41,339 nt of DNA from Hypholoma sublateritium FD-334 SS-4. Lineage: Eukaryota; Basidiomycota; Agaricomycetes; Agaricales; Strophariaceae. Below are positions 22,493 to 33,990 of this stretch, piece after piece. The position numbers and the translations under genes were made by a program. The DNA lies in the NCBI GenBank assembly GCA_000827495.1, contig KN817562.1, forward strand, positions 212,320 through 253,658, read 5' to 3'. The notes below the pieces were generated by a model. It worked only from the letters and a program-made list of their open reading frames with translations. It was not told the origin of the DNA and searched no databases. Position 1 is the stretch's first letter. Each line of letters starts with the position of its first letter.

Positions 22493-23807
22493 TCAGAGAC
22501 TGTCGGGGTTTTCATCGACTTCCATTGCTGCCGATTCTGAGCCGTCAACGTTCGGAGGATCCACGTCGGAAGCTTTGCTCGTCTGCCGCGATACAGGCGA
22601 CGGTGGCTGTGAGCGCCCCGACGTTGAAGTAGCGGTGAGCTGCGAAGGTGAAGAACTAGGGGAAGATGCTAGGGGTGAGGTGTGCATCACTTTCTCCTTC
22701 TTGGCGCGTACTGAGACGTTGAAATGACCACACTTTGGGCAGACATATTCTACAGAGAGATATCAGTAATGGCATTCATAGGACACAGCGACGAAGAGGG
22801 GCGGGGCTTACGAGTTTCCTCCCATATGCTTTCTTTCACGAGGCCGTTATGCATGAAACACTTCTCGCAGATCAACGCGTAGCGGGAGCTCGGTGAAGCG
22901 ATATTGGGGTCGTCCTCGCCCAAGAGAGCATCTGCCAACTTGTCGTACCATTGCTTACGTTGGGGAGGGGCCGGCTGAGAGGGAGTAATGGCTACAGAGA
23001 AGATTATCAACGAGATGGACATAGTGGGAGAATAAACAACGCGTACGAGGGAAGTGAGCCTGCAATCCGGAACGAGGGCCGGGAGTCATGGGGTTGCTCC
23101 CATTTGGTATTGGACGACCTTGCGGTGTCTGCGGGGCTTGTCCTGGAGGGAAGCGTTGACGAAGAGGCGTGCCCGCCGGAGACGATTCGTCATATCTCTG
23201 AATGAGATCGCGAGTAGAGTAGTAGTTGGTTTTCTTCTTGATCTCCTCTACTTTGTCACGTCGCTTCTTCATCAGATCTTTGATAGTTCTCTCTGATGTG
23301 TTACACTTAACCGGAGCTTAGAGATAACGTTAGATAAAAAAACACACCTTCCGCATCTCCCTTACGCATGTACCAAATTTGAACGACCCGGCGGGTGAAC
23401 AGGATACTGTGGAGCTTATTAACCATCTTTCCAGCACATTCAGGAAGAACGCACATAATTGGACCAATTATAACTGGAGCAGCTTTGATGGCCTTCCCTA
23501 TGCTTGGTCTGGTGCCCAGTTGACCACGGTTGAGGTCCGGTAGTATATTCAAGTACCACAAACTAACATAAGCAACCCATGCCGCCAATGTGTACAGCGT
23601 GACCAGTAACGTTGATCGCCGTTCACGCAGACGAATTTCTGAGAGTTTGAGCTGCCTCTTCTGGATGTCGTCGGCTAGATTCGACAGGATAGTCTCGTAG
23701 TCCTCTTCACCCTTCTAGTGTCGGGTCGCTTTGTTTTAACTATCTTAAGACGGCACGAATTCTAAGAAACAGCGTACCTTTGAGAATATACGACGTATGA
23801 AAGACAT
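22493..23807 (-). CDS. LNP1: Lunapark family ER network protein
   Basis: On the minus strand, six exons give 343 residues: 23807-23778, 23714-23455, 23406-23348, 23292-23047, 22991-22812, 22749-22493. MSFIRRIFSKKGEEDYETIL begins a short N-terminal coiled coil. Two hydrophobic segments follow (about 45-66 and 80-100), then TRRVVQIWYMRK, a basic coil with KKRRDKVEEIKKKTNYYST and RDLIQRYDE, and a four-Cys zinc ribbon (C240, C243, C262, C265: CEKCFMHNG ... CPKCGHFN). This order is diagnostic of Lunapark, which sits at and stabilises three-way junctions of the tubular ER together with atlastin/Sey1 and reticulons. The C-terminus after the zinc ribbon is Ser/Pro-rich and acidic. Length is usual for fungal members. 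All introns join in phase. Confidence 0.93.
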
Positions 23808-24730
23808 TTGAGTCAAGCAGATAACTTCTTGAAGCACCTTCAGATTCCGTGGGCTATGGATGTGGTGGCATAAAGCAGGGTTACAAAAACAGGCAGCGTG
23901 TCCGACTGCGTCACAACCTGCTCGTGACTTTCTTGCACACGTGACATGTCTTCGCGACGCACGTCATCTGGGCCTGGCGCTAATCCAGGATTAGGCGCTT
24001 ACCATACATGGCCAGGATTTCGGGCTCACCTATGTCCGTACTTGTTATACTTAAGGGACAACAGTCGATCTTCACGGATTTCTCTGATTTGTGTCCCGAA
24101 ATTGAATAAACAAAGTGTTAGCCTTAAGTCAGCCATGGCTCGACAAGTCCCAACAGGTTCCATCCTACAACTTATATACAAGCATCGGATTCTGAAGTAT
24201 ACAGAATTATATAATTTACCGGAGAGACACATGGCATAGAAAATAAGCTCAAAGGCTGCCTGACACTTCTTCAATGACATTAGGTAAGTACGTAGGCCAC
24301 TGGTTTTGATAATTGACTGTAATCTCGGAAGGCTCGGGACTCTGAAGAAAACGTGGCAAGCTGATCACTTCCAAAGATGATTCTATTTGCAACACGCCGA
24401 GGCTATTCTCTGGTGGAAAGAGATGGCCGTCGTTTTACCCATAACTCGCATGAAGTTCTCCGCGTTGATTTCGGGTTTAAGTACCTATTTTTAGACCAAT
24501 GTGTCACCGATTCTTTATAGCGCGGTGTCTTTGCACAAGATCGTTCCAATAGCAAAACAATAACAGAGACTTGGATATTTACTAAGGCGCGATGCCGCTC
24601 TTCCTTCTCTTTCGAGAAGTACGGACTCACAAAGCAGTTTTAAATGCTTAGGCATTCTCGACGCTAACAATTACAATACTAGTACAATCTATTCTCGATT
24701 GCTATACAGTTACTCATCCACCGAGCGCCC

Positions 24731-24973
24731 ATGGAGCCGATTATAATGAAAATGAAGACTTGCGAGAGCGTCAAGAGTAAACTCCACGCGCTACATAGTA
24801 CCAATTCTAAACTCCAGCAGGAATACAAATCCGGGGAACTAAACCAAAAGAATATCGGCACACTCCGGAGCTTCTTGGACAATGATTCAGAGGATCTATG
24901 GAAGTTGTACATAAGTGAGACGAGAGTGAATGCAAAGCCTGGGCAGTCATTATCTTTAACCAATCTAGAATAA
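24731..24973 (+). CDS. Possible small protein, 80 aa
   Basis: An ATG-initiated frame in otherwise empty sequence. The product is Lys/Ser/Leu-rich, begins MEPIIMKMKTCESVKSKLHA and is predicted helical, with LHSTNSKLQQEYKSGELNQ giving a coiled-coil flavour. No family recognised. It could be a remnant or chance. Confidence 0.25.
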   Translation: MEPIIMKMKTCESVKSKLHALHSTNSKLQQEYKSGELNQKNIGTLRSFLDNDSEDLWKLYISETRVNAKPGQSLSLTNLE

Positions 24974-27081
24974 GCCGACTGAACGCTAATATTCACAAGG
25001 GGCAGTATCACTCATGTGCACTCAGTAATGAGCCAAAGTCTTCCGCGATTGAATGCCTCCAGATTATCTCACATCGGAATCATCAGTTTAAGATGTGACG
25101 GTATGGCATAGCCTGGAATACTAGTACACCGTGCGAGCTATTGTCCGCCCCGTGGCTAATTAATATTCCGGGCTCAAAGCTCGAGACGGTCTGTAACGTC
25201 TTACCACTCCCCAAGCCATAGTAAATATTAGAGTTTCGGTCAAGTGGTTCTGATAGATGTTCTGAAACTCTATTCGCACAGTAATTTTGAACAATAACGC
25301 GATGGTGGTTAAAATCCGAAGGCAATAGAGAAAGAAGTTGTATATTTTATACTCTCCGACCGCCGCTTCTCGTGGGATGGGAAGCTAAATATGGACTATT
25401 ACCGTTAGGAGTATTGCAGTTTCTTGATACCTGAAACACGACGTTGATGGCCTATTCTTCCTGGGCAACAAATTTCAGATTATTTCCTTTTATGAGGCTC
25501 GACAGATGGAATATCCAAAGTCGATGAAGCCTGATGAAGCGCCCAAATTATGTGCATGAGGCTCTCAACCTAAAACAGACCGCGGAGTGTAGATCCAGTG
25601 GGATCACGCAGATCAGATTCCTCCGGCCCCGTGCCTGAGGTTCACCGGGATTCAGATTATTCGCAACCTTCAGCTTCAACCTCACATCAACCCCACATAC
25701 CTACAACTTTCAGGTTAAACATTGACTAAAAGGACGCGCAATCCACCGGCATCGACACGACTATCGTTAGAGAGATGGGGGGTTGGGCGCGCCCACGTCA
25801 GGACCGGCAAGCGTGTCTCAAACATATCGTTAGCATCAAATGCGACGCGTTCGCGCCTTGCGGCGAGTCCTGGCCTGCCTGTGTATTTCCCACACGGTTG
25901 CGACGGGAACTGTCGGATGTCTGCTCGTTTGCAACGCGAGCGCTGAGCAGTTCTACTTCTGACAACCTTGCAGGAGCCCCTAGGTATATGTTTTCCTGTA
26001 CAGTATATAAGATATTTTACTCTCACAAGAACTCAGGGTTCCCATGAACTTCGTCAGGCTTCGTTTGGGATATTTCAGCTGACAGAACGGTTCCTCCGTA
26101 AGATGCGCGCAGCTTCTGTAGGCATTGCCGAATAGCGCCAATCTAGCTGCACTCACGACCAATTTTCGTGAAACACCATTGGCGGAGACCCCGGAGAGGC
26201 GTCGGCCTTGGCATATATTTATCGTCGGAAGCTTTCAGATACATGTACATCCGCCGGAGGGGCAGCATATGCTGCCTTGATGCTGCCGCACTACACTCTA
26301 TGGCATTGTTAACAGGAGGCGGGGTTTTGAGGCCCGGAAACAAGCCCACTATAGCGCGCTGCACAGCAGCATCCAATAATTTGAGACTGGAAGAATGATG
26401 AGGGTATGGACACGGGTTGCGTGTGTCAATATGTATGCGCTCCAATGTCCACTGCTGCTTCTTCGAGGATGCCACTACTACATATACATAATCTTGGCTT
26501 GTGTCCACTTTGTTTGATCGATTTATGCCGTAAGGCCGCCCATGACAGAAAGGAATCGCGCTCTAATTCTATGAAGCATCTCACATTGAATTTGAAGCTC
26601 TGCTACCTGAGGGGGTCTATTTCATCAATTGTTATTAACAGCTTGTTAACAGCCAGTTGACAGTATTTTGGAGTGAGTCTTGGGAGCCGGATAGCCGAGT
26701 CAGATGTTCCGGCTTGATATCCCGAAAGTATCGGCTTGAAGGAAACCTTTAGGTTGCCTTACGTTACCGACGCATGCTTAGACCCAAAGGCAAAGGATTG
26801 TATTTTGGAATGGGATCTCCATCAATCTGGGCCGCTTGTGAATGGGGTTTGGGGGCCAATCTACGGTCGCAGATTCTATTTCCAGAAACGGGCCAAGGTC
26901 TCGACGAAGGCGCCTGAAGGTGACGCGGATGATCGTTCTTTCTCTGGGCCCTGAAGTTAGTTCATTCGTCCATCCACACAAACGGTAAACGTCACAGGCT
27001 CACTTCAGATCTGGCCCTGCATGGAGTTCAATCTCAAATCTCGGCAAGGAACTTTGTCATCGACTTGTTCTCGGTCTTCGC

Positions 27082-27088
27082 TATATAA
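27082..27088 (+). promoter_or_regulatory. TATA-like element
   Basis: TATATAA 54 bp upstream of the ATG of the GATA-factor gene. A short leader would follow. Sequence match only. Confidence 0.35.
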
Positions 27089-27141
27089 CCGAGTCACAAT
27101 CGTTTGTATATCCTTCCACCATTCGTTCCTGGATCATTCCA

Positions 27142-28367
27142 ATGCACTCTACTCGTCAGCCTTCGATTACATTTGCTCCTCTCGACAAGAACCAGGCGAT
27201 CTCTTCTTCTGCAATTAACTCGGGAATGATTTGCTCGTCGTACCCTCCCTCCGGAATGTACACAGGCGCGCCTTCAGGCACTGGCTCCTCGGGAAATTGG
27301 GCACCAAGTAGTGAGTTATTCGTGGATGCCATCGTTCGACACCTTGCTCACGATTTCTAGTTCAACGTCACCAGTACAGGGCCGATTCTTATGTGTGCCA
27401 GGATCAACAGCGCTCGCGATGGCAGGCTCAGCAGGAAGCGAACTTTCGTCGCGAACGACGTTCGGAGTGTTCAAGTGGCTCACCTGCAGGTTCGCTGTAT
27501 TCGCATTCCAACCACTCTTCTCACCAGGAAGGCTCCAATTCGCCGTATTCGAATTCGTCGCATCTTCTTCGTGCCACTGGCTACGATGGTATGTACTCGC
27601 GCCCCATGTCGGAAGATGTGCCGTCTCCAGTTCCGAGTTGGGCCTGGGACATGGATGCGAGTTCTGCCGCATCCACATCCAACCAGTACCAACGGTTTAA
27701 CGACGATCAGGCGTCGTGGAGCAACCATCTTAACCTCGATATTCCCCACCTCGATATACAGAGCTACGATACGCTGCTGCCATCTGGTTCAGATTCTTCC
27801 TCGTCGTCAACTCTCTACACACCCTCCTCCAACGACCAATCAATTCCCCTCAACGGATTTTCATTCCCCCATCGTCTGTCGCCTGACGCGCCTTCGCCGT
27901 CTCCTTCCCCTGTGTATCATCATCACCTGAGGCAGCCAAGCTCCGGCTCCGGGCCACCCTCGAATGGCCGAAGTAGCGATTCTCGTCCAGAGGCAGGCAA
28001 GGAGCCAGGAAAGTGCTGTTCTCACTGTCGAGCGACAAGTACCCCTCTCTGGCGGCGAGATCCGTCCACGATGAAGCCGTTGTGCAATGCATGTGGTCTT
28101 TATCTCCAGCAACGGAACAAGCTTCGCCCTCAGGAGCTCATTGATGCCGATGATGACGGAAGCTCCTCTGAGGAGTCGGACCCCAATTATGTCGGGCCTG
28201 AGTGTAGCCATTGCCGCACGCACCACACCTCTGTCTGGCGAAGAAGCAAAACGGGAGATCAGCTGTGCAATGCGTGTGGCGTTTATGCACGTCTGCGAGG
28301 GAAGCCACGCCCGCTAACGCTCAAGAAGAACAAAATTAGACCGCGATCGAAGCACTCGCCGAAGTAA
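27142..28367 (+). CDS. Double GATA zinc-finger transcription factor
   Basis: Exons 27142-27310 and 27361-28367 give 391 residues. A long Ser/Gln/Pro-rich N-terminal region (about 1-270) looks disordered and may be an activation domain. Finger 1 (276-301) is CSHC, PLWRRDPSTMKPL and CNAC with an 18-residue loop. Finger 2 (338-362) is CSHC, SVWRRSKTGDQL and CNAC with a 17-residue loop. The linker is acidic (DADDDGSSSEES) and lacks the Cys-rich block of siderophore regulators (Urbs1/SreA type). A basic tail ends the protein (LKKNKIRPRSKHSPK). Related basidiomycete two-finger factors, including some acting in fruiting-body development, share this organisation. It is expected to bind GATA motifs in the nucleus. 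Confidence 0.9.
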
Positions 28368-29996
28368 CATACTTATTTCTAAAAGATCTAATCCGTCACT
28401 TGTATCTTCTCAATGAACCTCTCCACCTTCTCGCGGACATTACCATTCCTGGATTTTGGACTAGGCTGTCGCATAATCACCTCACCCTTCCTCCTCTTTC
28501 AGCCTATATCTCATCGGACGATATACATCACGAATATTAATTATGCTGACGAATCGCTATTCATAAATTAGTGGACATTGTAAATCCAACGGACATTATT
28601 CTGTACTATATATTCGCACTTACGGACTGTCGAGTGTGCTCGGTATACGTATCACCGTCTTCCTATACTAGTTGTATCTCTGCTATGAGCGAGTGCCGTT
28701 ACAAACGTCAAATGATGCCTTATTACCGCTTGTCACTCGATAATCAACCTCTTTCAAGATGGGGATGAAGAATCACCGTCAGTCAGCGCTGTTCAGCGCT
28801 CAGCAGGCATATTTTGAAAGGCATGTAGCTCTCTGAAACTTGAAAGGCTACAGAGGGGACATCACAACTCTGAAAGGGTCAGATACCTTGCGAGCAGTTT
28901 GCTACTTTTGTCGACGGAGGCAGTAGGCTCCCGTTCCGGTAAGACACATTCGGGAACAAGGATGAGTCACCTTTGAATTCGACTGGAGCCCGGAGGATGT
29001 CTGTGAGTCACTCTCGTAGAAAATAAGAAATAAAAGTCTATTTTCTGTAAGTTGTAGCGATTGCGCCACAACGCGCAGCGCGCAGCTTGATGAACACAAG
29101 ACACTTGGTGAGACGCTGGCGCGCACTGCGCATGAACGCGTCCGCAGGCTACAGTCGGTCGAACGCGGTATCCATCAGGATGCACCAAGGATGCACAGTC
29201 CCGCCTTTATGGAATCCCTCCTCAAAGAGAAGCCAAGTTCAGGAACGCGTCAATGAAGGTCTCTTCGATCGCTGTAGATCAAAGATTTGGTCCATATACA
29301 AAGCGTCGAAGCCGGGATATGGACGGACTTGTATTCTGATGCTCACATGGCAGGGTATGCACCACTTTACCCTACTGTACCGCATGACACACATATATCC
29401 TCACTGATTTATCATCCGTATGATGCCGTCTTAGGGCTGTGAAATCTCCTGAAGATTGGGATCGCGTATTCGGCTTGCGGAGCGATCAAAGCTGTCAGGA
29501 TTCCGTCGGCTTCCAGCCATCACTTTGCGCGTCCGGGAAACGACCCGCAGGGTGCTGAAGGCTGAAAACGTTGTCAGCGAACAGAAAAGAATTAAGAAAT
29601 GTTCAAAACGAGTCGGCGCGCTCGGGCAAGTCCGACGCGTGGACATATGCTGAAACAGCGGATCATCATCGAATTGGGGCATCCTGGCAAGACAGATGCC
29701 ACCAAAATGGCACTCGGACGCGACCAGATGATGTCGAGTGCATAGAGACCTCCGAACAGTTCGCAGGATGACTGGCCTGAATTGATCTAATCTTATCTAT
29801 TCTCCCGATATTTGGGCGAGGCGGTGCATCCGGTAATTCACTGATCATGTTTCTCTAGGAATCAAAGTTCAGAGTTCCATTGTGCATTACATGGCTGCAT
29901 AAGTACGGTATGATGATGAGGTATGCGCTAGTATACTACGCTCCATGCAAATTTACTTTTTGTATGGCTGTGAGTATCACAAAATGAATTTCGAGC
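28368..29996. other. Intergenic region
   Basis: 3' flank of the GATA gene and 1.2 kb of sequence with only short frames lacking domain signals. Confidence 0.45.
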
Positions 29997-30345
29997 CTAG
30001 TTACTCGCCAATTTGTCACCATGTCCCTGCGGCATAAACGGCTTATATTTCTCAGCAAGTAGAGTAGGTGTCAGTGCTTTTCGCAACCGATAGAGTATCT
30101 CACCATCACTGCCGATCCTCACTGCCGCTCCCGTCAAGCCAAAGTCTGCCGCAGTCAATTGCCGCAGTCGAGAAATTCCTGCGCAGCAAGTATAATAAGG
30201 CCGCAATTTAAACGTAGATCAGCTGCAGAGTAAGTTGTGGGTGTCAGCCAAGTAGGCGCTCATACATATCGCAGAATCGCAGCTGGCATAGGCGGCCGCC
30301 GAACGCATTCTGCGTACCAAATCGTGAACATGTAAGCTTTTTGGA
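29997..30345 (-). pseudogene. Coding-like remnant, two segments
   Basis: On the minus strand, two blocks read like protein: FAELGISPKSLHVHDLVRRM (about 30360-30250) and, after a possible acceptor GCGCAG, RQLTAADFGLTGAAVRIGSD continuing to a Lys/Pro-rich end with a stop at about 29997. The blocks cannot be joined with confidence, and upstream sequence is shifted or closed. The family is not recognised. Most likely a broken gene. Confidence 0.3.
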
Positions 30346-30811
30346 GAGATCCCGAGCTCGGCAAACTCCGTTTCCCAGTGTAACTACGCTGTGGGATTCC
30401 ATTCCCCCTCAGGGACTGAGGAAGCTCGGCTTCAGCCTTTGTCGAGACATGAGAATACTCAATACTGGATCCAGCCTAGAATGTATTCTGATTTCTGAGC
30501 CAATGCAGCCCTTTGAAATAACGGGCCATCGAGCCGACTGCGGCGTAACGCTAAGGGCACTTAATCTAATTTTTCCAGAGGCTACGCAAAATAATGTCAC
30601 TGTTAGATAGATTTCTGAAATTAAGAGTCGTATGATGGTGATGACTCCCGCTCAAATTGCTCATTAATACCTCATACAAGAGCACAAAATATCTTTGAAA
30701 AGGCTCGAATCTGTCGCTGACGACAAGGTAGAAGCTCCATAGAAGCTCTTCTTGAACTGGCAAAGGGTCCTTATCTGAAAATACGCGTAGGAAAGGTTCT
30801 ATAGCTTCTCC

Positions 30812-30987
30812 GACTCGTTGATCTCGTTGATCTATTGCTCACGGTGGATGCTAGCGCCGAGGGTGTCATCGACGACTTGGACTCGGTAGACCTACAGCTG
30901 CGGGCCGCACACGGGCCGTCTCCCGGTGCTTTATCTCGCATGGTACAAGTATACAATGCCATACAAAGCCACGCTTGCCGGACCTGA
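30812..30987 (+). pseudogene. Coding-like segment upstream of LAMTOR-like gene
   Basis: A + strand frame from a possible acceptor (TTCTATAG) reads VDLLLTVDASAEGVIDDLD, QLRAAHGPSPGALSRM and VQVYNAIQSHAC before a TGA at 30985-30987. The same frame then runs open into the gene starting at 31081. It may be an upstream exon of another gene, a 5' extension interrupted by a stop, or a remnant. Not recognised. Confidence 0.25.
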
Positions 30988-31080
30988 CAAATCAACAAAC
31001 GGAAACTCTTTCCACCCGCACTTGCGCTCGCTGACCGTGGCACTCTGATAGCTGGCTCTTTGCGGTCACTTCCTTCTATT

Positions 31081-31969
31081 ATGGCTCTAGAACTCTTACA
31101 GGCCATCTTCTGCTGCCACAGATCCCCACCAGCAACGCAGGAAGAGCAATATGACGAAACCTCGCACCTTATCCCCAGTGTGGTTGAACCGGCCGTTGTC
31201 TAGTATGTTTTCTTAAATTTCCTATGTTTTCGGCTGGTTCGCTCAACGACAAACTTTTTTTCTCCAGCACGGACAGGTCATTTGATTATCAGCAATACCA
31301 AGCGCGGATGAATGCGATCGTTCAGGCCAACAAAGCGTATGCTACAACGAACTGTATCATCTACGCCGCTGATAAGACATTCGACTGCAGAAAAATGGTG
31401 AACGTAGCTTCCGCCTCCCCTTTTAACCTTCACAATCGGGACATATCGGTGGACGCATCGGCCTCTCCACATCCGCGTTCAGAGTCTCCGGAAGATAAGC
31501 AAGTGTATTACCACAGTCGAATATTCTTCGATGTCTACCCGAACCGGAATAGCGCGCGGAACAGGAAAAGGTATCCTTACCCCTCTATTGGCGCTGACCA
31601 AGGTCGAGCAGAATTCTCAGACGAAGTTGGAGGTAATGACGCTGGGAAGCCGTCAATTACCGAGCAGCCCGCTTTTTGGCCTATACCGATTATAAATGCA
31701 CGGACGATTGGCCTCGCCGAATCAAGTACGAAAGGGTGGACGGTAGACCGTGTCCCCCAACCGTTTGACCTTCCCTCTTCAACAGCGGGCACCGGTCTGG
31801 CTTCTACATCCGTCCAATCGCCTGATAGCGATAACGCCCCGCAGAAACCTGTACGTAATATACTAAAATCTACACATTGCTTACTCAAAGGGGCTTTTCG
31901 CAGATTGCGGCTGCAGGCATTCAGTTTGTTCTTGATAGACCTCTTATCGTCGGCTGGGAGGGTGCATAG
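31081..31969 (+). CDS. LAMTOR1/Meh1-like lysosome/vacuole adaptor candidate
   Basis: Exons 31081-31202, 31268-31336, 31391-31850 and 31904-31969 give 238 residues. The start MALELLQAIFCCHRSP has a Cys pair followed by Glu/Asp-rich HLIP. A helix ARMNAIVQANKA is spliced to KMVNVASASPFNLHNR, which resembles the 'IVR.KEGKMVNV' core of fungal LAMTOR1 relatives, and the C-terminus ends FVLDRPLIVGWEG. LAMTOR1 (Meh1/Ego1 in yeast) anchors the Ragulator/EGO complex on the vacuole for TORC1 signalling. Residue 2 is Ala, so the usual N-myristoylation Gly is absent, and anchoring would have to rely on Cys palmitoylation. The middle (about 80-210) is low-complexity. Intron 2 (54 nt) does not break the frame, so a retained form is also possible. 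The assignment is from motif memory. Confidence 0.55.
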
Positions 31970-31984
31970 CGCCATATGTTCCTG

Positions 31985-32003
31985 GTCCCGTCCCGTCCCG
32001 TCC
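31985..32003. repeat. Pentanucleotide microsatellite
   Basis: GTCCC repeated about four times just after the stop codon of the LAMTOR-like gene. Confidence 0.7.
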
Positions 32004-33927
32004 TTTTCAATCATCTTGCGCCATTCACTTGCGCTATTTCACTGGACCATCTCAACAATGTTCCGATCGCACACCTAGTACTCACCCCTACCCCTCCTTC
32101 ACCGACGCACTCGCAACCTTGCGTCGTTCCATTTCAATCGCTAATACCAACCCTCCGGCTTCAACGCTGCTTCTACTGCCACGATCTTGTCACGACTTCA
32201 TGACCCTAATATTTATCTCAACTAGCAATTTTTCCGTTTTCGCTGCCTTGCTTTTCTTGTGTAGCTACCTTGATATCTACTAGAGTTGTCACAATCTCCC
32301 GTCCACATCTTTTCTATAATAGTTGTTGTACCTTGTCGTTGTGTTTTTGAGTCCTTGCTTTTTTACTGTTGTGTTGTTCCTATGTAAATTTACGATAACC
32401 AAAACAGAAATGCTAAATAGATATTAGTTAGACTTCTTTTCCTCCTTTTCGCGCTGAGTGTGCTCCGCGTTCTCGTTGTCAGAAGATCCACTTTTTGTCC
32501 ACTTTTTGTCAGCTTTCTCGTCCATGTGTCCATTGAAAATTCGGAGTTTCGGGCCAGTAAAGAGTCCATCATATTGTCTCTTTCAGACTACACGTACCCC
32601 AGTGCTGACACGTATGTTTCATAGATCCAAAAGTCCCGTTGATATTATTACTCTGATTCTAAGCCCACTTTTCTCGTTCTATTATTGGCAACAGCATTAC
32701 CATGATACGAAGTACGGTGTGCAGTGTTGACGCATTCCTGCGAGAATTCTCCTCAAACTCAGGAGCTCTACGTGCAACGCCAGTGCATGTTTCCGGTTTT
32801 CGAAGCTTTTTTTAATCTGATAAAACACCGATGGGACCGACAGCTTCCGCATAAGCCGAATCTATTCATATTACGGTGGTAAACATCATTGACAACTTGT
32901 TGGAAAATCTCTCTGACAGCAATCTATGTACTTACATGGTGATTGCGGCTATTTGCAGCGGAGGTGATCTTGGCACCTGGAGCGTCATCGCCAAGGCGAG
33001 ATAGGCGCGCATGGGCGCTTCTTTATTTCAGGTCCCCGACATGGCGGCAATTGCACATGCCCTTGTAATGCAGTTGATGAAAAGATACTGTATCTTTTTC
33101 TTAGAAAAACTTTCCGAACGCTCACGAGAACGGTACTTCGGCGGGATATTGGATCGATACAAAAATAAGAGGAAATCGAACCTTTAGGAGTCGTTACTAA
33201 AAATAGTATATCTACCGGTTGGAAGTCATATGATGGCGTACTATCAATAACAACTCTATAGCATTTTGTGTCTGTTAAAGTTAGGAGCAGGTTAGCGGCC
33301 CTTTTGTGGTTCTCGTAGAACTTCTTCGAATATCATTCCTAACCCCCACCTGTCAGATGACTTACGTGTCTGAAAAATCTCGGAAAATGTCTGTTCGAGC
33401 TCCCTGGCTATTACACAAAGTTACCGTCCCGGAACAAGCGCTCAAAATAATGCAGTCGATTCCATTCGAATATCAAACTCAATCCATGTTAAAAGAAATT
33501 CCATAGAAAGGAATCAACTTCGGTTGGAAGATACGGCAATGAATTTTGCTCCTCGCTGTCCAGTTGCCATGCTATGCTGTAGTTACAATGTGAACCGCGG
33601 TGAGGACGACCCGGAGCAATATACTTACATCGTCACAGAACTTGATACAAAAATGGACGATCCAACTTCTCGAACGGTCACGGGCCGAAGTTGTGTTAAT
33701 TGCGGAGGGCCGACGCGTACTCCACGTTCCTGAAGAACATAGAACGCGTCCTGAGGTAATCTATATACCCATGACCCCTTGTTTTCGGAAAATATCAACG
33801 TGTGGCGCGTGGAGCGTCCTGATGGATGAGGAGTTATGGAGGCCTTCGAAGACAGCCCAATTGGCGGTGAGTTGCGCAAACGGGCCGTGGTGGACGATTT
33901 CTCCCCGTTCAGTCTTTATTCTAACCC

Positions 33928-33934
33928 TATAAAA
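33928..33934 (+). promoter_or_regulatory. TATA box of CE15 gene
   Basis: TATAAAA 57 bp upstream of the esterase ATG at 33991, a normal core-promoter distance for a strongly regulated secreted enzyme. Confidence 0.5.
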
Positions 33935-33990
33935 TGCCTACAGATCTTCTGTTCATCGAAAAATCATCCGTGCTAAAATTTGGCGGCGAT

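Larger units (their letters stand above)
23808..27141. other. Gene-poor region
   Basis: About 3.3 kb without a gene I can support, apart from the small open frame listed at 24731-24973. Short frames at 25722-26047, 26143-26508 and 26736-26954 have no recognisable domain. No terminal repeats or reverse-transcriptase motifs were seen. Confidence 0.5.
31970..33990. other. Intergenic region
   Basis: Contains a (GTCCC)n microsatellite at 31985-32003 and a tandem CCACTTTTTGT duplication near 32488-32510. Open frames at 33306-33506 and 33524-33932 show no domain. The last 100 bases are the promoter of the esterase gene. Confidence 0.5.

Noticed and set aside
26143..26508. 121-codon minus-strand frame
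   Set aside because: No family, low-complexity content and no gene context; treated as chance.
27316..28226. Open frames on the minus strand of the GATA gene
   Set aside because: Shadows of Ser/Pro-rich codons; the zinc-finger reading on + is unambiguous.
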